From Clitoria ternatea (taxonomy: Eukaryota; Streptophyta; Magnoliopsida; Fabales; Fabaceae): a stretch of DNA of 64,000 nucleotides. Every line of letters starts with the position of its first letter. Position 1 is the stretch's first letter. A program made the translations under genes and the position numbers. This document shows, one piece after another, positions 11,710-23,480 of the stretch. Location of the stretch: positions 108,960,718 to 109,024,717 of the forward strand of contig CM075675.1 in NCBI GenBank assembly GCA_037962975.1, in the 5' to 3' direction. Below the pieces are notes generated by a model that did not search any database, was not told the DNA's origin, and saw only the letters and a list, made by a program, of their open reading frames with translations.

Positions 11710-12281
11710 AACAAATCAAAAAAGCCAGCCCAGAAATGTTGTCTCTAAGGACCATGATGGCTGATGACGACTCCTCCTCCGAGGAGAATGAGATTCAGGC
11801 GAAGAGGAACGCCACTAAGGCTCCAACCATTCCCTTGACTTCTGCAGTGGGAAATGAGGTTCCTCTTCTCGATGAGGAAGAAATGGAGAAACAAACCGAG
11901 GCCTCTGGGCCAGGCGATGAGGAGGTCCTCATCGAAAAGAAGAAGAAGAAAAGGCATCTGGTCAAGACGGCGGACCTGGAGAAGCCCCCTTCTGGTGATC
12001 CCACAAAGAAACGCCAAAAGACGCTTGAGGAGTCTGGGCTTAAAAAGGACAAGGGGAAGAAGCCCGTCCTTGACTCTTCTGCCCCAGCTTCACAAACCAC
12101 TTCTGGACCGGACTTTGAAAGCGGTCCTCCTCCGGCGTTCGACCCTCCGCGTGATTCCTTTCTTTCGCCATACTTATGGTTTCAGGGGTCCATGCCCCCC
12201 ACTCTTCCAAAGGCTAGATACTGCCTCCGCCCCTCGCTCGAGGATGCTGAAGTTTGAGGAGCTTGTAACGCTGGCCGTTGG
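11710..12281 (+). pseudogene. Antisense accessory ORF, exon 2 left half
   Basis: Open frame with acidic, Ser-rich sequence, then a Lys/Arg-rich stretch that looks like a nuclear localisation signal (KKKKKRHLVK and KKRQK near 11935-12040) and a Pro-rich segment. The frame meets TGA at 12255-12257 just before the LARD insertion at 12282. With the insertion and one target duplication removed, the frame that carries on into 22608 is this one, so at least one nonsense change preceded or accompanied disruption. Low complexity prevents a function call. Confidence 0.6.
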
Positions 12282-12547
12282 TGTAACATCCCAGATTTTT
12301 AAATAATTATAAATTTCAGATTAAGATTATGGATTGATGGGATTAACGGTTAATTAAGGATTAATTGCCAATTAGGCAAATTATTGAGTGATTAATGAGT
12401 TGAAATAAGAATTTAGGAGTATGAATGGTATAAGCAAGTTTCATATGCCTCATGTGATGCGTAAGATGTGTTGAAGTTGAACAGTTTGGATTGGTATGAG
12501 TCTTGGAGTGTTAAATCTTCACGCTTCTGCACTTGAACTGTCAATCT

Positions 12548-12715
12548 CGCTCAGGCGAGATGGCGATCCGCTCAAGCAAGATGCGTACGAATGATGTTGG
12601 TAAAGTCACTGGACGGTTCTTGCTCAGGCGGGTGTGGCCGCGCTCGAGCGAGAGTGAGAGAAAGGGAATACATACTATGTGCCTTTCGCTCAAACGAGCT
12701 TGGGACGCTTGAGCG
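12548..12715 (+). promoter_or_regulatory. CGCTCAAGCG dyad cluster in LARD 5' LTR, pairs 1-3
   Basis: Six 10-bp dyads (arms CGCT/AGCG around a 2-bp centre, some with one mismatch) start at 12548, 12569, 12621, 12641, 12687 and 12706. Spacings are 21, 52, 20, 46 and 19 bp, that is, pairs two helical turns apart. The same cluster recurs in the 3' LTR at 19192-19359. Confidence 0.7.
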
Positions 12716-13678
12716 AGTGAAGGAGTCTGATGTTGGGACTTCAGGCAGAATGCACTAAGAGGAAAATGATTATAATAATGCTAAGTGACCCATGTGCCTT
12801 GGTGGTGTTTAGCAAAGCCTCGGTTCTCTCTTTTTAATCACGCTGCAATGGGAATAATGATGGCTAAGGGGATAAGTTTTAGTGGTGAGGTGATAGGAAT
12901 TAAATTAAGATAAGATGGAATAGGAGAGCTGTTGCCACAGAGCATTGGAACGATGAATGTTTCCACTCTACGTTTTATGCTTGCCATTGCTCATATACTT
13001 TGGGGGTACATTGAGTTGAGAACTATTCTTCCATTTTCTCTTGAGCTCTCTGAAACTCTTGCTTCCTCTTTCTCTTGGCCGTTCTTCTTCTTTATCTCTT
13101 TCATCATCTTCTTCTTCCCCTCAACGCTGTGCTGAGCCCGAGTGGGAAGTGGGAGCACGAGTGGAGCAGCATAGTGGTGGAGTTCAGCGTGGTATTGGGT
13201 GCCTTGAAGGTTGAGAATCATTCCTCTGGCTGTGTGAGAACCGAGTGGAGGGGAACAGCATGGTGTTGTGTTCTGGAGACTGGGTTCCTTCTCTGTTCCC
13301 TGGTTCTTCTTCTTGCTGGTCCTTTCTTCTTCTTCTCCTTCATGTTTGTGGCTTGGTTGGGAGCCTGCAGATGTGTGGGTGCCTTGGTTGTGGTAGATGG
13401 TCCACTGGTGCTGAGGTAGAACTACATGTGAAGAAGAAGACGTGCATGATGTTTGGGAAGCATTTGATCCTCCACTGAGCTGGTGAGGAAGATGATATAC
13501 CTTGATGCTGTGATGCTTGAGTGAAGAGGAAGGCATGCATGCATGTTACATGGAAGCTTGGTTGTCCTCCATGGTGGTGAAGACGGTGCTGTGCCTGGAG
13601 GTTCTCCACTGACTGGATGGCAGAGTAGAGTGGAGCTTGGAGTGTTGATGCTGTTCAGGGGAGCTACTGGGCGTATCT

Positions 13679-13771
13679 CGCTCAAGCGAGAATAGCCACG
13701 CTTGAGCGAGCCAGTGAAGAATGGGTTACTGGACCCTTTTCACTCAAGCGAGTGCATGTGTGGCTTGAGCA
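13679..13771 (+). promoter_or_regulatory. CGCTCAAGCG dyad cluster in LARD 5' LTR, pairs 4-5
   Basis: Dyads start at 13679, 13699, 13741 (variant) and 13762 (variant); spacings 20, 42 and 21 bp. The counterpart in the 3' LTR begins at 20323. Confidence 0.65.
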
Positions 13772-14019
13772 AAAGGGTGATGTTTGATACTTGGTTATTG
13801 AGAAGCGTGTTAATGATTGATTGGGAAGTTGTGTGGTTCTTCCCAGGACTAGAATGCCGAGCAGAGTGCTGCTGTGGCTGGGCCGAGTAGCCAATGTGAC
13901 TTCTGGAACTTCATTCCAGGTAAGGGGAGCTATTGCATCTTAAGTGCATAGTTTATGGACGGGTTTTCCGGGTGAAATTCTTGTATTGTGATGTGTGGTA
14001 TTCAGTATGTGTTGTTTGA

Positions 14020-15480
14020 TTGGTTTCCGAGTGAGTAGTAGCCCGGATATGCATGATGATTATTTAATGCTTGATGTTGATGAACTCCGTCCATTTATGT
14101 GTTGATGTTCATATTGATTGGCAGTATGTGTTAATTGGGTGATGATATATATATATATATACATTTACATGTTGAGGATTCTATGATTAATCCGAGCCAA
14201 TATCTGTCATTTAATATGTAAAGCTCACCCCTACACTATTTTTCAGTGTATGTATAGCCTTAACCCGAGTGTTGGGTGTTTGTGATAAAGGCTGTGTATA
14301 TGATATTATGTTTCGAGTACATTTGATGAATTAAATCCTTGGTCGGCTCATAACTATGTTGTATAATGAATACAAGTATATATGTATGGGAACCCGAGTG
14401 CCTAATTATATAAATATGACTTACATTGTTATCATGTATTGTATCGGATTATATGTGTTGATAAATGAATATTGTTGAGCTGATAAGCATTCCGAGTGTA
14501 TGGTTATATATTTATGGGTCGGTAGTCGGATCTGGGAACTAGAGAATATATATAAGTAATTTATGTTGATTTGATGCTTCTTTCCGACTGGAATATAAAT
14601 GATGTTGAATGATTAATTCTAAGTTAATGAATCCTGAGTGGAACATAAGAAGTGCAGATGGTTTTCCGAGTGAGTCTTATATATATATATGACTCCATAT
14701 CCGAGTGAGACTTGTATGTTTGGGCCTTTCCGAGTGATAATGGCCTTAATGGATTCTGAGTGGAATGTATTATAAGAGAAGGTTAGCCTCTTTATGATTC
14801 AGTGGAGAATATCCGAGTGAACCCCGAGTAGGGGAAGACTGTAGTGACCTGAGTGGTGGAAACCGAGTGAATCCCTGTCGAAGGAAGAGTTGTTGATGGT
14901 TTAGATAAGAAACCTTCTAGGTGTATGAGTTATAAATGTATTCCGAGTGAAGAGGGGTACCTATTCTGAGTGAATAAGTTAATGTGTGTTCCGAGTGTCT
15001 AAGTATGGAATGAGCCTGAGTGGGATTTGACTTAATGGTTTTCCCTGAGTGGTTAAGTATTTCTTAAGTCCGAGTGACTTACCTAGTGATTAAAAACCGA
15101 GTGGAGTACGGTTGTGGAGACCCCTCCTGAGAAATGAATAGTTAAGGTAATCTCCGAGTGAGGATAGGCATAATGCCGATTGTGAGGCCGAATGAGTGTT
15201 GGTCGGCCTTGGTATTAGTTACCGAGTAAGATACTACTCAGAAGATGAGTTGGTTTATGAATGGTGTACCGAGTGATGAACTTGTAAAACACTCCCGAGT
15301 GAGATAAGGTTAGGATATGCCGAGTGACGTTTGATTGGGAGATATTCCGAGTGAGTGTTTATGGAATCCGAGTGGGATAGCCCTCAGTTGCCGAGTGGAT
15401 TTAGGGATGAATCCCGAGTGGGCTAAGTCATCACCGAGCGAATGGATGTCTCGATGCCGAGTGGTGGATTTGCCGAGTGT
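14020..15480 (+). repeat. CCGAGTG word array in LARD 5' LTR
   Basis: About 25 exact CCGAGTG words, usually followed by A, G or T, and about eight one-mismatch versions such as CTGAGTG, all in the same orientation. In the densest part (15269-15473) spacings are 16-27 bp. The sequence between them is not conserved, so this is a dispersed word array and not a simple tandem repeat. Confidence 0.75.
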
Positions 15481-15487
15481 GGCTTCT

Positions 15488-15657
15488 CGCTTCAGCGAGT
15501 GAGTTCTCGCTCCAGCGAGTATGTTGGTTGGGAAGGCTTTTGTATTAGTTTCGTCCAAGTGAATGGTCTTTCGCCCGAGCGTGTTGTGCTGTCTCGCCCA
15601 AGCGGGGTCGGATCTCGCTTGAGCGAGTGTGTGTTGTATTGTGGTATCGCTTGAGCG
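15488..15657 (+). promoter_or_regulatory. CGCTTGAGCG dyad cluster near LARD 5' LTR end
   Basis: Seven dyads start at 15488, 15508, 15552 (variant), 15572, 15595, 15616 and 15648; spacings 20, 44, 20, 23, 21 and 32 bp. The counterpart in the 3' LTR spans 22152-22321. Confidence 0.7.
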
Positions 15658-15938
15658 CTGATTGCCTTCCGCTGGGCTTTATGCTCGGTTTTATTTCTTT
15701 ACCTTCTTTCCATCCCTTTTTCTTGGTTGGCACCTTGCCTTTCTACCTTGCGCTGCTTGTCTTTTGATTGGTCATTGGACCCAGCTGTCATATCTTCATA
15801 TATGAGAGTGGCTTTTAATTATTGATCCAGGTATTTTCTAAATTATTGACCCGGTTCTTCATGACTTATTTTGGGAAAAATTTCCCCTGTCCCGGGTTTA
15901 ACTCTAATAATTAATTAATTAAGATTAAGGATGTTACA

Positions 15939-15956
15939 TTTGGTATCAGAGCAGAC
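15939..15956 (+). other. Primer-binding site of the LARD
   Basis: TTTGGTATCAGAGC directly follows the LTR. TGGTATCAGAGC is complementary to the 3' end of plant initiator tRNA-Met, the usual primer of Del/Tekay elements. Confidence 0.85.
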
Positions 15957-18912
15957 CAAAAGGTCCATGGCCAAGGTTTACCTACTGAGTGGGCGGTTGC
16001 ATGCAATATGACCGATTGTCATCATTGCTTGTGAATTCCTATTGGATTTTATGCATGCTTAATTACGATTAGTGTGATTATATAGTTATGAGTTTTGTTG
16101 AGAGACAGTAGTAAAAGGTACTACTATTGTAATGTTGATTTGAGGGTAGAAGAGTTATTGCTATCCTGACCCGGTTGCCTATGAAATGCTTAAGGTAATT
16201 CTAAGCTTGAGTCAGCTGTGAGGGAATAGGATAATGAATGTTGTGACCCTTGTATAGGTTGGTTATTGGGTCTTTTGTGTAAGCCGAGCTAGTGGCTCAT
16301 GGCCAAGGAATGTATGTTGGATGGAATAGAACCCATATATTGAGTTGGTTAAGTAATAATAATTTAGAGATTCCTCAATGTGATGAATTTAAATTCTGTG
16401 TGTGGTGGTGCCATTTGAGAAAGATGTTTTACATCCTTGGCGTGTGAACCGTGTATGATATGTGAATTGATCTGTTGATTTCCATTTGGAATGTTGTGTT
16501 GAAATGTATGCTGACTTCAAAAAAAAATAAAAAAAAATAAAATATATATATATATATATACCGAGAGGATGTGCTGTAGTATTGTTACCCTGTTTTGCTT
16601 GTTGTGAGTTACTATGACAAACGCCTGTGATGCAGTGATAATCGAGGTATAGTGATAATGTGATGGATGGGCTTGACAAGTCGGTCGCCCTGTGATGAGA
16701 GCATATGCCAATTTCTGGTAGTTGCATTTGTTGATTGATGATGATGTGATATGTGAATGGTATATGTATGATAAGTAATTGCTATGTGTGACATGAGATT
16801 GATAACGTTTGTTATATTGAGTTACATATTGTGTATGAGATACTCCGTATACTGTTGAGGGCGGGGAGTGGTCGCCGGTGCGTTGCACGAGCAAGGAGCG
16901 GCTCCTGACAGGCTTCCAGTAAATGGATTGTATGATTATGATATGTGATTATGTGGTGTGGGACGGCCGACGGTATATATAGCCCCTCATTTCCGGCTCC
17001 CGTGGTTTTTGTGCCCAGTTGAGCTACCCAGTGGTCAAGTAGGACCCAGTGGTCGAGGTGGAGAGTCAAGCAGGACTCGGTGAACCAAGCAGGGTTCACG
17101 GGGTGTCAAGTAGGACCCCCAGCTGAAGGCTGATCCTTTAGTATCCAGATACTAGGCGTCCATTTTGTCTGAGAGTCAGTGGTGACAATTGATGAATTAT
17201 TAGTTGTGATGTGTATGTGATTGATTATATTTGCCAAGTGCAATGTGATGTTATGATTGAGAATGTATGCTATTGTGCAATTTCCGATTGAAAGTCTGTG
17301 TGCACACTTATGATGGTCATTTGACTCAATATGGATTGCATGAATATGTGGAATGTTATTCAGAATAACATGATTGAGTGTGAATTTAATATTCCGATTG
17401 GATGATTGAATATATATATATATATATGTTGATGTTGTCGCTAAGTGCAGAGTGAGCATATGGCTGTGATTATATGTGATTATATATAATGTAAGTAATA
17501 TAGCCGAGAGCTGGCTGGATAGATTCTGGTTGAATGATACTTGAATGCGTTCTGATTGAATAATAGCATGTATGTTATTGACTGTTGGTATATATGTGTA
17601 CATATGGTGAAATTAATTGGTTGTAATTACCTATGTTGAGAATTTTAATATGTGATGAACGAACAAATATGGAATCAGGTATATGTTATATTGGAATTGT
17701 GTCTCGGTTTTAATGTGTCAAACCGAGTGAGGGATTAATTGATGATAGACCACTAGATGTGGTAACCCAATTGATTGGGCATAATCATGTGTGGTAGGAT
17801 GTGGTGAGGAATTGATAAGGTGAGGTACCTGTTAGTTTGGGTACTGTCTCGGTTTTGTGATTGAAAACCGAGTGAGTTGTTGATTGAATTTCTGATCCTG
17901 AGTTATACATATCTGTGGGTGTAGTGAGTTATTAAGCTTAAATCCGAGTTGTGGCCTGCAATGAATGGTGATATTAAGGAATATTAGGTTGATTGGCCAA
18001 TAGTTTGTGATAGACAAGATTAAAGAAGGAATTTTTACTCGGTTTGGACTAGAAACCGACTGCTTTTATGCCATTTTATGGTGAGTGTGACTGGCACTTG
18101 ATGATTATTGTCATGATGATCGCATTAGAATAAGTGTAAGGAGGGCATATATACCTTGTGTGGGTTGGAATTACGCTGATAGTAGGTCTTTCTACAGTGC
18201 TAGTGATGGATAATTGCTGGCTGTTAGTGGATGATGCACCAGTGATTGTGTATAATAATGCTATTGATGTTGGTGTGTTGTTTATAGATTGGTATAAATT
18301 ACTAATAAATTTTGAGTGAATCAGTATTATCCAAGTGAATTGATCGGTATGAGTGAAATAACTGTGAGGATGTTGTTCCGGTGTGACTCTACATGCCACA
18401 GGTAATGTGGCAGTGTACATTTTGCCTTGACTTGATGCAACTGTTGTGACCCTATAAGAATGGGGCATCATCTTATAAGTTGGATGCAGCAATTCATAGG
18501 TCGGCAAGTGAGACTGTAGCTGCTTATGGAGATGGCTTGAGTCTATTGGACTGCTCCGAGCAAGGTGAGGATTTGAATCTGAATGGATGAGTATGTGGTT
18601 GAATATTAAAATGATGGACAAGTGAAAGAAAGAGTTGCTGGGTGAAGTGGAATTGTGGATACCAGAGTAGGTGATTTCCGAGCCAATTGGTGACACTTCC
18701 AAGTGGAAGGTGTTAAGAGTGGGCTGTCTCGGAATTTCTTGTGGGATTGGTTAGTAGCCACTTGAGAAGTGGAGTTGTGCCAATTGGAAATTGACTGGTC
18801 GGGGAATGCTTGGAAGGCATTGGTATGCAAGTTGTTCTGGGTAGCATACAGTGTTATGCCGAGTTGTTATTGAGGCAAGTTCCAGATTGAATTTCGAGGA
18901 CGAAATTCCTTA
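15957..18912 (+). other. LARD internal region, non-coding
   Basis: About 3 kb without recognisable gag, protease, RT or integrase in any frame. It holds an A-rich/(TA)n stretch near 16517-16560, a second (TA)n near 17410-17430, and three short hairpins with CTCGGTTT/AAACCGAG arms (17703-18060). The conserved right end just before the purine tract suggests that cis signals were kept while coding sequence was lost. Confidence 0.8.
17703..18060 (+). promoter_or_regulatory. Three CTCGGTTT hairpins in the LARD interior
   Basis: Inverted repeats: 17703-17710 with 17720-17727 (8-bp arms, 9-nt loop); 17848-17856 with 17864-17872 (9-bp arms, 7-nt loop); 18038-18045 with 18053-18060 (8-bp arms, one mismatch, 7-nt loop). 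Loops differ in sequence while arms are kept, which suggests RNA structure, for example packaging or dimerisation. Confidence 0.55.
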
Positions 18913-18925
18913 AAGGTGGGGAGAG
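18913..18925 (+). other. Polypurine tract of the LARD
   Basis: AAAGGTGGGGAGAG directly before the 3' LTR. Confidence 0.85.
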
Positions 18926-21900
18926 TGTAACATCCCAGATTTTTAAATAATTATAAATTTCAGATTAAGATTATGGATTGATGGGATTAACGGTTAATTA
19001 AGGATTAATTGCCAATTAGGCAAATTATTGAGTGATTAATGAGTTGAAATAAGAATTTAGGAGTATGAATGGTATAAGCAAGTTTCATATGCCTCATGTG
19101 ATGCGTAAGATGTGTTGAAGTTGAACAGTTTGGATTGGTATGAGTCTTGGAGTGTTAAATCTTCACGCTTCTGCACTTGAACTGTCAATCTCGCTCAGGC
19201 GAGATGGCGATCCGCTCAAGCAAGATGCGTACGAATGATGTTGGTAAAGTCACTGGACGGTTCTTGCTCAGGCGGGTGTGGCCGCGCTCGAGCGAGAGTG
19301 AGAGAAAGGGAATACATACTATGTGCCTTTCGCTCAAACGAGCTTGGGACGCTTGAGCGAGTGAAGGAGTCTGATGTTGGGACTTCAGGCAGAATGCACT
19401 AAGAGGAAAATGATTATAATAATGCTAAGTGACCCATGTGCCTTGGTGGTGTTTAGCAAAGCCTCGGTTCTCTCTTTTTAATCACGCTGCAATGGGAATA
19501 ATGATGGCTAAGGGGATAAGTTTTAGTGGTGAGGTGATAGGAATTAAATTAAGATAAGATGGAATAGGAGAGCTGTTGCCACAGAGCATTGGAACGATGA
19601 ATGTTTCCACTCTACGTTTTATGCTTGCCATTGCTCATATACTTTGGGGGTACATTGAGTTGAGAACTATTCTTCCATTTTCTCTTGAGCTCTCTGAAAC
19701 TCTTGCTTCCTCTTTCTCTTGGCCGTTCTTCTTCTTTATCTCCTTCATCTTCTTCTTCTTCCCCTCAACGCTGTGCTGAGCCCGAGTGGGAAGTGGGAGC
19801 ACGAGTGGAGCAGCATAGTGGTGGAGTTCAGCGTGGTATTGGGTGCCTTGAATGTTGAGAATCATTCCTCTGGCTGTGTGAGAACCGAGTGGAGGGGAAC
19901 AGCATGGTGTTGTGTTCTGGAGGCTGGGTTCCTTCTCTGTTCCCTGGTTCTTCATCTTGCTGGTCCTTTCTTCTTCTTCTCCTTCATGTTTGTGGCTTGG
20001 TTGGGTGCCTGCAGATGTGTGGGTGCCTTGGTTGTGGTAGATGGTCCACTGGTGCTGAGGTAGAACTGCATGTGAAGAAGAAGACGTGCATGATGTTTGG
20101 GAAGCATTTGATCCTCCACTGAGCTGGTGAGGAAGATGATATACCTTGATGCTGTGATGCTTGAGTGAAGAGGAAGGCATGCATGCATGTTACATGGAAG
20201 CTTGGTTGTCCTCCATGGTGGTGAAGACGGTGCTGTGCCTGGAGGTTCTCCACTGACTGGATGGCAGAGTAGAGTGGAGCTTGGAGTGTTGATGCTGTTC
20301 AGGGGAGCTACTGGGCGTATCTCGCTCAAGCGAGAATGGCCACGCTTGAGCGAGCCAGTGAAGAATGGGTTACTGGACCCTTTTCACTCAAGCGAGTGCA
20401 TGTGTGGCTTGAGCAAAAGGGTGATGTTTGATACTTGGTTATTGAGAAGCGTGTTAATGATTGATTGGGAAGTTGTGTGGTTCTTCCCAGGACTAGAATG
20501 CCGAGCAGAGTGCTGCTGTGGCTGGGCCGAGTAGCCAATGTGACTTCTGGAACTTCATTCCAGGTAAGGGGAGCTATTGCATCTTAAGTGCATAGTTTAT
20601 GGACGGGTTTTCCGGGTGAAATTCTTGTATTGTGATGTGTGGTATTCAGTATATGTTGTTTGATTGGTTTCCGAGTGAGTAGTAGCCCGGATATGCATGA
20701 TGATTATTTAATGCTTGATGTTGATGAACTCCATCCATTTATGTGTTGATGTTCATATTGATTGGCAGTATGTGTTAATTGGGTGATGATATATATATAT
20801 ATACATTTGCATGTTGAGGATTCTATGATTAATCCGAGCCAATATCTGTCATTTAATATGTAAAGCTTACCCCTACACTATTTTTCAGTGTATGCAGGTC
20901 GGTTTGGATGATGTGATGGCCTTAACCCGAGTGTTGGGTGTTTGTGATAAAGGCTGTGTATATGATATTATGTTCCGAGTACATTTGATGAATTAAAGCC
21001 TTGGTTGGCTCATAACTATGTTGTATAATGAATACAAGTATATATGTATGGGAACCCGAGTGCCTAATTATATAAATATGACTTACATTGTTATCATGTA
21101 TTGTATCGGATTATATGTGTTGATAAATGAATATTGTTGAGCTGATAAGCATTCCGAGTGTATGGTTATATATTTATGGGTCGGTAGTCGGATCTGGGAA
21201 CTAGAGAATATATATATAAGTAATTTATGTTGATTTGATGCTTCTTTCCGACTGGAATATAAATGATGTTGAATGATTAATTCTAAGTTAATGAATCCTG
21301 AGTAGAACATAAGAAGTGCAGATAGTTTTCCGAGTGAGTCTTATATATATATATGACTCCATATCCGAGTGAGACTTGTACGTTTGGGCCTTTCCGAGTG
21401 ATAATAGCCTTAATGGATTCTGAGTGGAATGTATTATAAGAGAAGGTTAGTCTCTTTATGATTCAGTGGAGAATATCCGAGTGAACCCCGAGTAGGGGAA
21501 GACTATAGTGACCTGAGTGGTGGAAACCGAGTGAATCCCTGTCGAAGGAAGAGTTGTTGATGGTTTAGATAAGAAACCTTCTAGGTGTATGAGTTATAAA
21601 TGTATTCCGAGTGAAGAGGGGTACCTATTCCGAGTGAATAAGTTAATGTGTGTTCCGAGTGTCTAAGTATGGAATGAGCCTGAGTGGGATTTGACTTAAT
21701 GGTTTTCCCCGAGTGGTTAAGTATTTCTTAAGTCCGAGTGACTTACCTAGTGATTAAAAACCGAGTGGAGTACGGTTGTGGAGACCCCTCCTGAGAAATG
21801 AATAGTTAAGGTAATCTCCGAGTGAGGATAGGCATAATGTCGAGTGTGAGGCCGAATGAGTGTTGGTCGGCCTTGGTATTAGTTACCGAGTAAGATACTA

Positions 21901-22602
21901 CTCAGAAGATGAGTTGGTTTATGAATGGTGTACCGAGTGATGAACTTGTAAAACACTCCCGAGTGAGATAAGGTTGGGATATGCCGAGTGACGTTTGATT
22001 GGGAGATATTCCGAGTGAGTGTTTATGGAATCCGAGTGGGATAGCCCTCAGTTGCCGAGTGGATTTAGGGATGAATCCCGAGTGGACTAAGTCATCACCG
22101 AGCGAATGGATGTCTCGATGCCGAGTGGTGGATTTGCCAAGTGTGGCTTCTCGCTTCAGCGAGTGAGTTCTCGCTCCAGCGAGTATGTTGGTTGGGAAGG
22201 CTTTTGTATTAGTTTCGTCCAAGCGAATGGTCTTTCGCCAGAGCGTGTTGTGCTGTCTCGCCCAAGCAGGGTCGGATCTCGCTTGAGCGAGTGTGCGTTG
22301 TATTGTGGTATCGCTTGAGCGCTGATTGCCTTCCGCTGGGCTTTGTGCTCGGTTTTATTTCCTTACCTTCTTTCCATCCCTTTTTCTTGGTTGGCACCTT
22401 GCCTTTCTACCTTGCGCTGCTTGTCTTTTGATTGGTCATTGGACCCAGCTCTCATATCTTCATATATAAGAGTGGCTTTTAATTATTGATCCAGGTATTT
22501 TCTAAATTATTGACCCGGTTCTTCATGACTTATTTTGGGAAAAATTTCCCCTGTCCCGGGTTTAACTCTAATAATTAATTAATTAAGATTAAGGATGTTA
22601 CA
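18926..22602 (+). mobile_element. LARD 3' LTR
   Basis: 3677 bp, collinear with 12282-15938. By eye there are a few dozen substitutions and a few indels, including about 26 bp near 20900 missing from the other copy and a length change in a (TA)n run. It carries the same dyad clusters (from 19192, 20323 and 22152) and the same CCGAGTG array. Confidence 0.92.
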
Positions 22603-22607
22603 GTTGG

Positions 22608-23480
22608 CAGTTGGATGAACTGTCCGGCCTCCATGAATCCCTAAGCGAAAAGGCAGATTACATGGAGCAGGTTGATAAACTTGAAACCGAACTCGCTATA
22701 AAGGAAAAATGGGCAATCAAACAAGCTGAGATTCATAGAGGTGTGGAGGCTGAACTGAAGAAGGCCAAGGAAACACTTCAGAAGAAGACAGAAGAGACAA
22801 GCCAACTTCACTTTGCCAACAAAGCTCTAGAGCCGCAGGTTGCTGAGCTTCAACAGCAAAATAAGTCTATTCCCCTCCTTGAAGAAGAGCTTCAGTTGGA
22901 AAAGAAGTGATCGACCAAGCTTGCTGACGATCTCAAAGTGATGGAGGACGGACACAACAAGAGCCTTGGAGAGTGGGAGGTCCTGAGGCAGGAGATGCAG
23001 GCCCAAATGGAAGAGCTGAGAAAGGGGGGTACGAGCACCGGGTCGTCGGAAGAGGATTTCACTAAGCTTCAGAAGAAGTTATCTGCCGCCAAGGCCAAGG
23101 CTGCCAAAGCCTTGGAGATATACAAAAAGGTAGCGTATGAATCCTTTGGGCTGGCACTTCGTCAAGTATTTTATCGTAACCCCGGAATAAAGCTTGACCT
23201 GTACGGACTGGATCTGTTTTATGAGTTCCATGAGGGGAAGCTTGTCGAAGTGAAGAAGGATGGCTCGTACCAAGACCCTCGCGATTCTCTGTATGAACTG
23301 CCTCCACTTCCGAAGGGTCAGAGCATGGAACCTACGGTGCCCACCTCTGGACTCGAAGGTGAGGCCCAAGAAACTGCCCAAGCCAATCCTGAGGCCGGAG
23401 CGGAAGGAGTTCAAGCCGGTGGAGCTGGAGGGGAGAGGACAGAAGTACCTACTCCGGAGGGTCAACCACCTGCTTCTTAA
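22608..23480 (+). pseudogene. Antisense accessory ORF, right half (coiled coil)
   Basis: Continuation of the gene split by the LARD. The frame is dominated by heptad-like Leu/Glu/Lys sequence for about 150 codons, a strong coiled coil, followed by a compact segment (about 23125-23240, with VFYRNPGIKLDLYGLDLFYEF) and a Gly/Glu/Pro-rich tail ending at TAA 23478-23480. One in-frame TGA at 22908-22910 breaks the coiled coil. With the N-terminal domain this is the usual layout of Transposase_28-type proteins: globular domain, basic linker, coiled coil, acidic tail. Function is unknown; the coiled coil suggests self-association. Confidence 0.65.

Larger units (their letters stand above)
12282..15938 (+). 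mobile_element. LARD 5' LTR
   Basis: 3657 bp, TGTAACATCCC...GATGTTACA with matching inverted ends. Its first half and 3' end carry CGCTCAAGCG-type dyads. Its middle (about 14.0-15.5 kb) carries some 25 exact CCGAGTG words plus one-mismatch variants. Compared with the 3' LTR it lacks about 26 bp near 14250. Open frames of 60-180 codons occur in both LTR copies on both strands but have no recognisable protein features. Confidence 0.92.
12282..22602 (+). mobile_element. LARD-type non-autonomous LTR element (Del/Tekay-like ends)
   Basis: A 10.3-kb element with perfect GTTGG target duplications (12277-12281, 22603-22607). It has two LTRs of about 3.66 kb, a tRNA-iMet-type primer-binding site and a purine tract, but a 3-kb internal region with no gag or pol. 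Large LTRs and a non-coding interior of this size fit the LARD class. The TGTAACATCCCAGATTTTT start and the TTTCGAGGACGAAATTCC-type word before the purine tract resemble autonomous Del/Tekay chromoviruses, so such an element was probably the ancestor and helper. LTRs differ by roughly 1% by eye, so it is younger than its Tat host. It splits the antisense gene. Confidence 0.88.

Noticed and set aside
12932..13894. ORFs up to 181 codons in the LARD LTRs, present again at 19576-20538
   Set aside because: They occur in both LTRs because the LTRs are copies, overlap on both strands, are low in complexity and lack any recognisable domain.
10459..23480. Captured host gene
   Set aside because: The domain is a known transposon-associated family and the gene sits where Tat elements carry antisense ORFs; no host exon similarity is recognisable.
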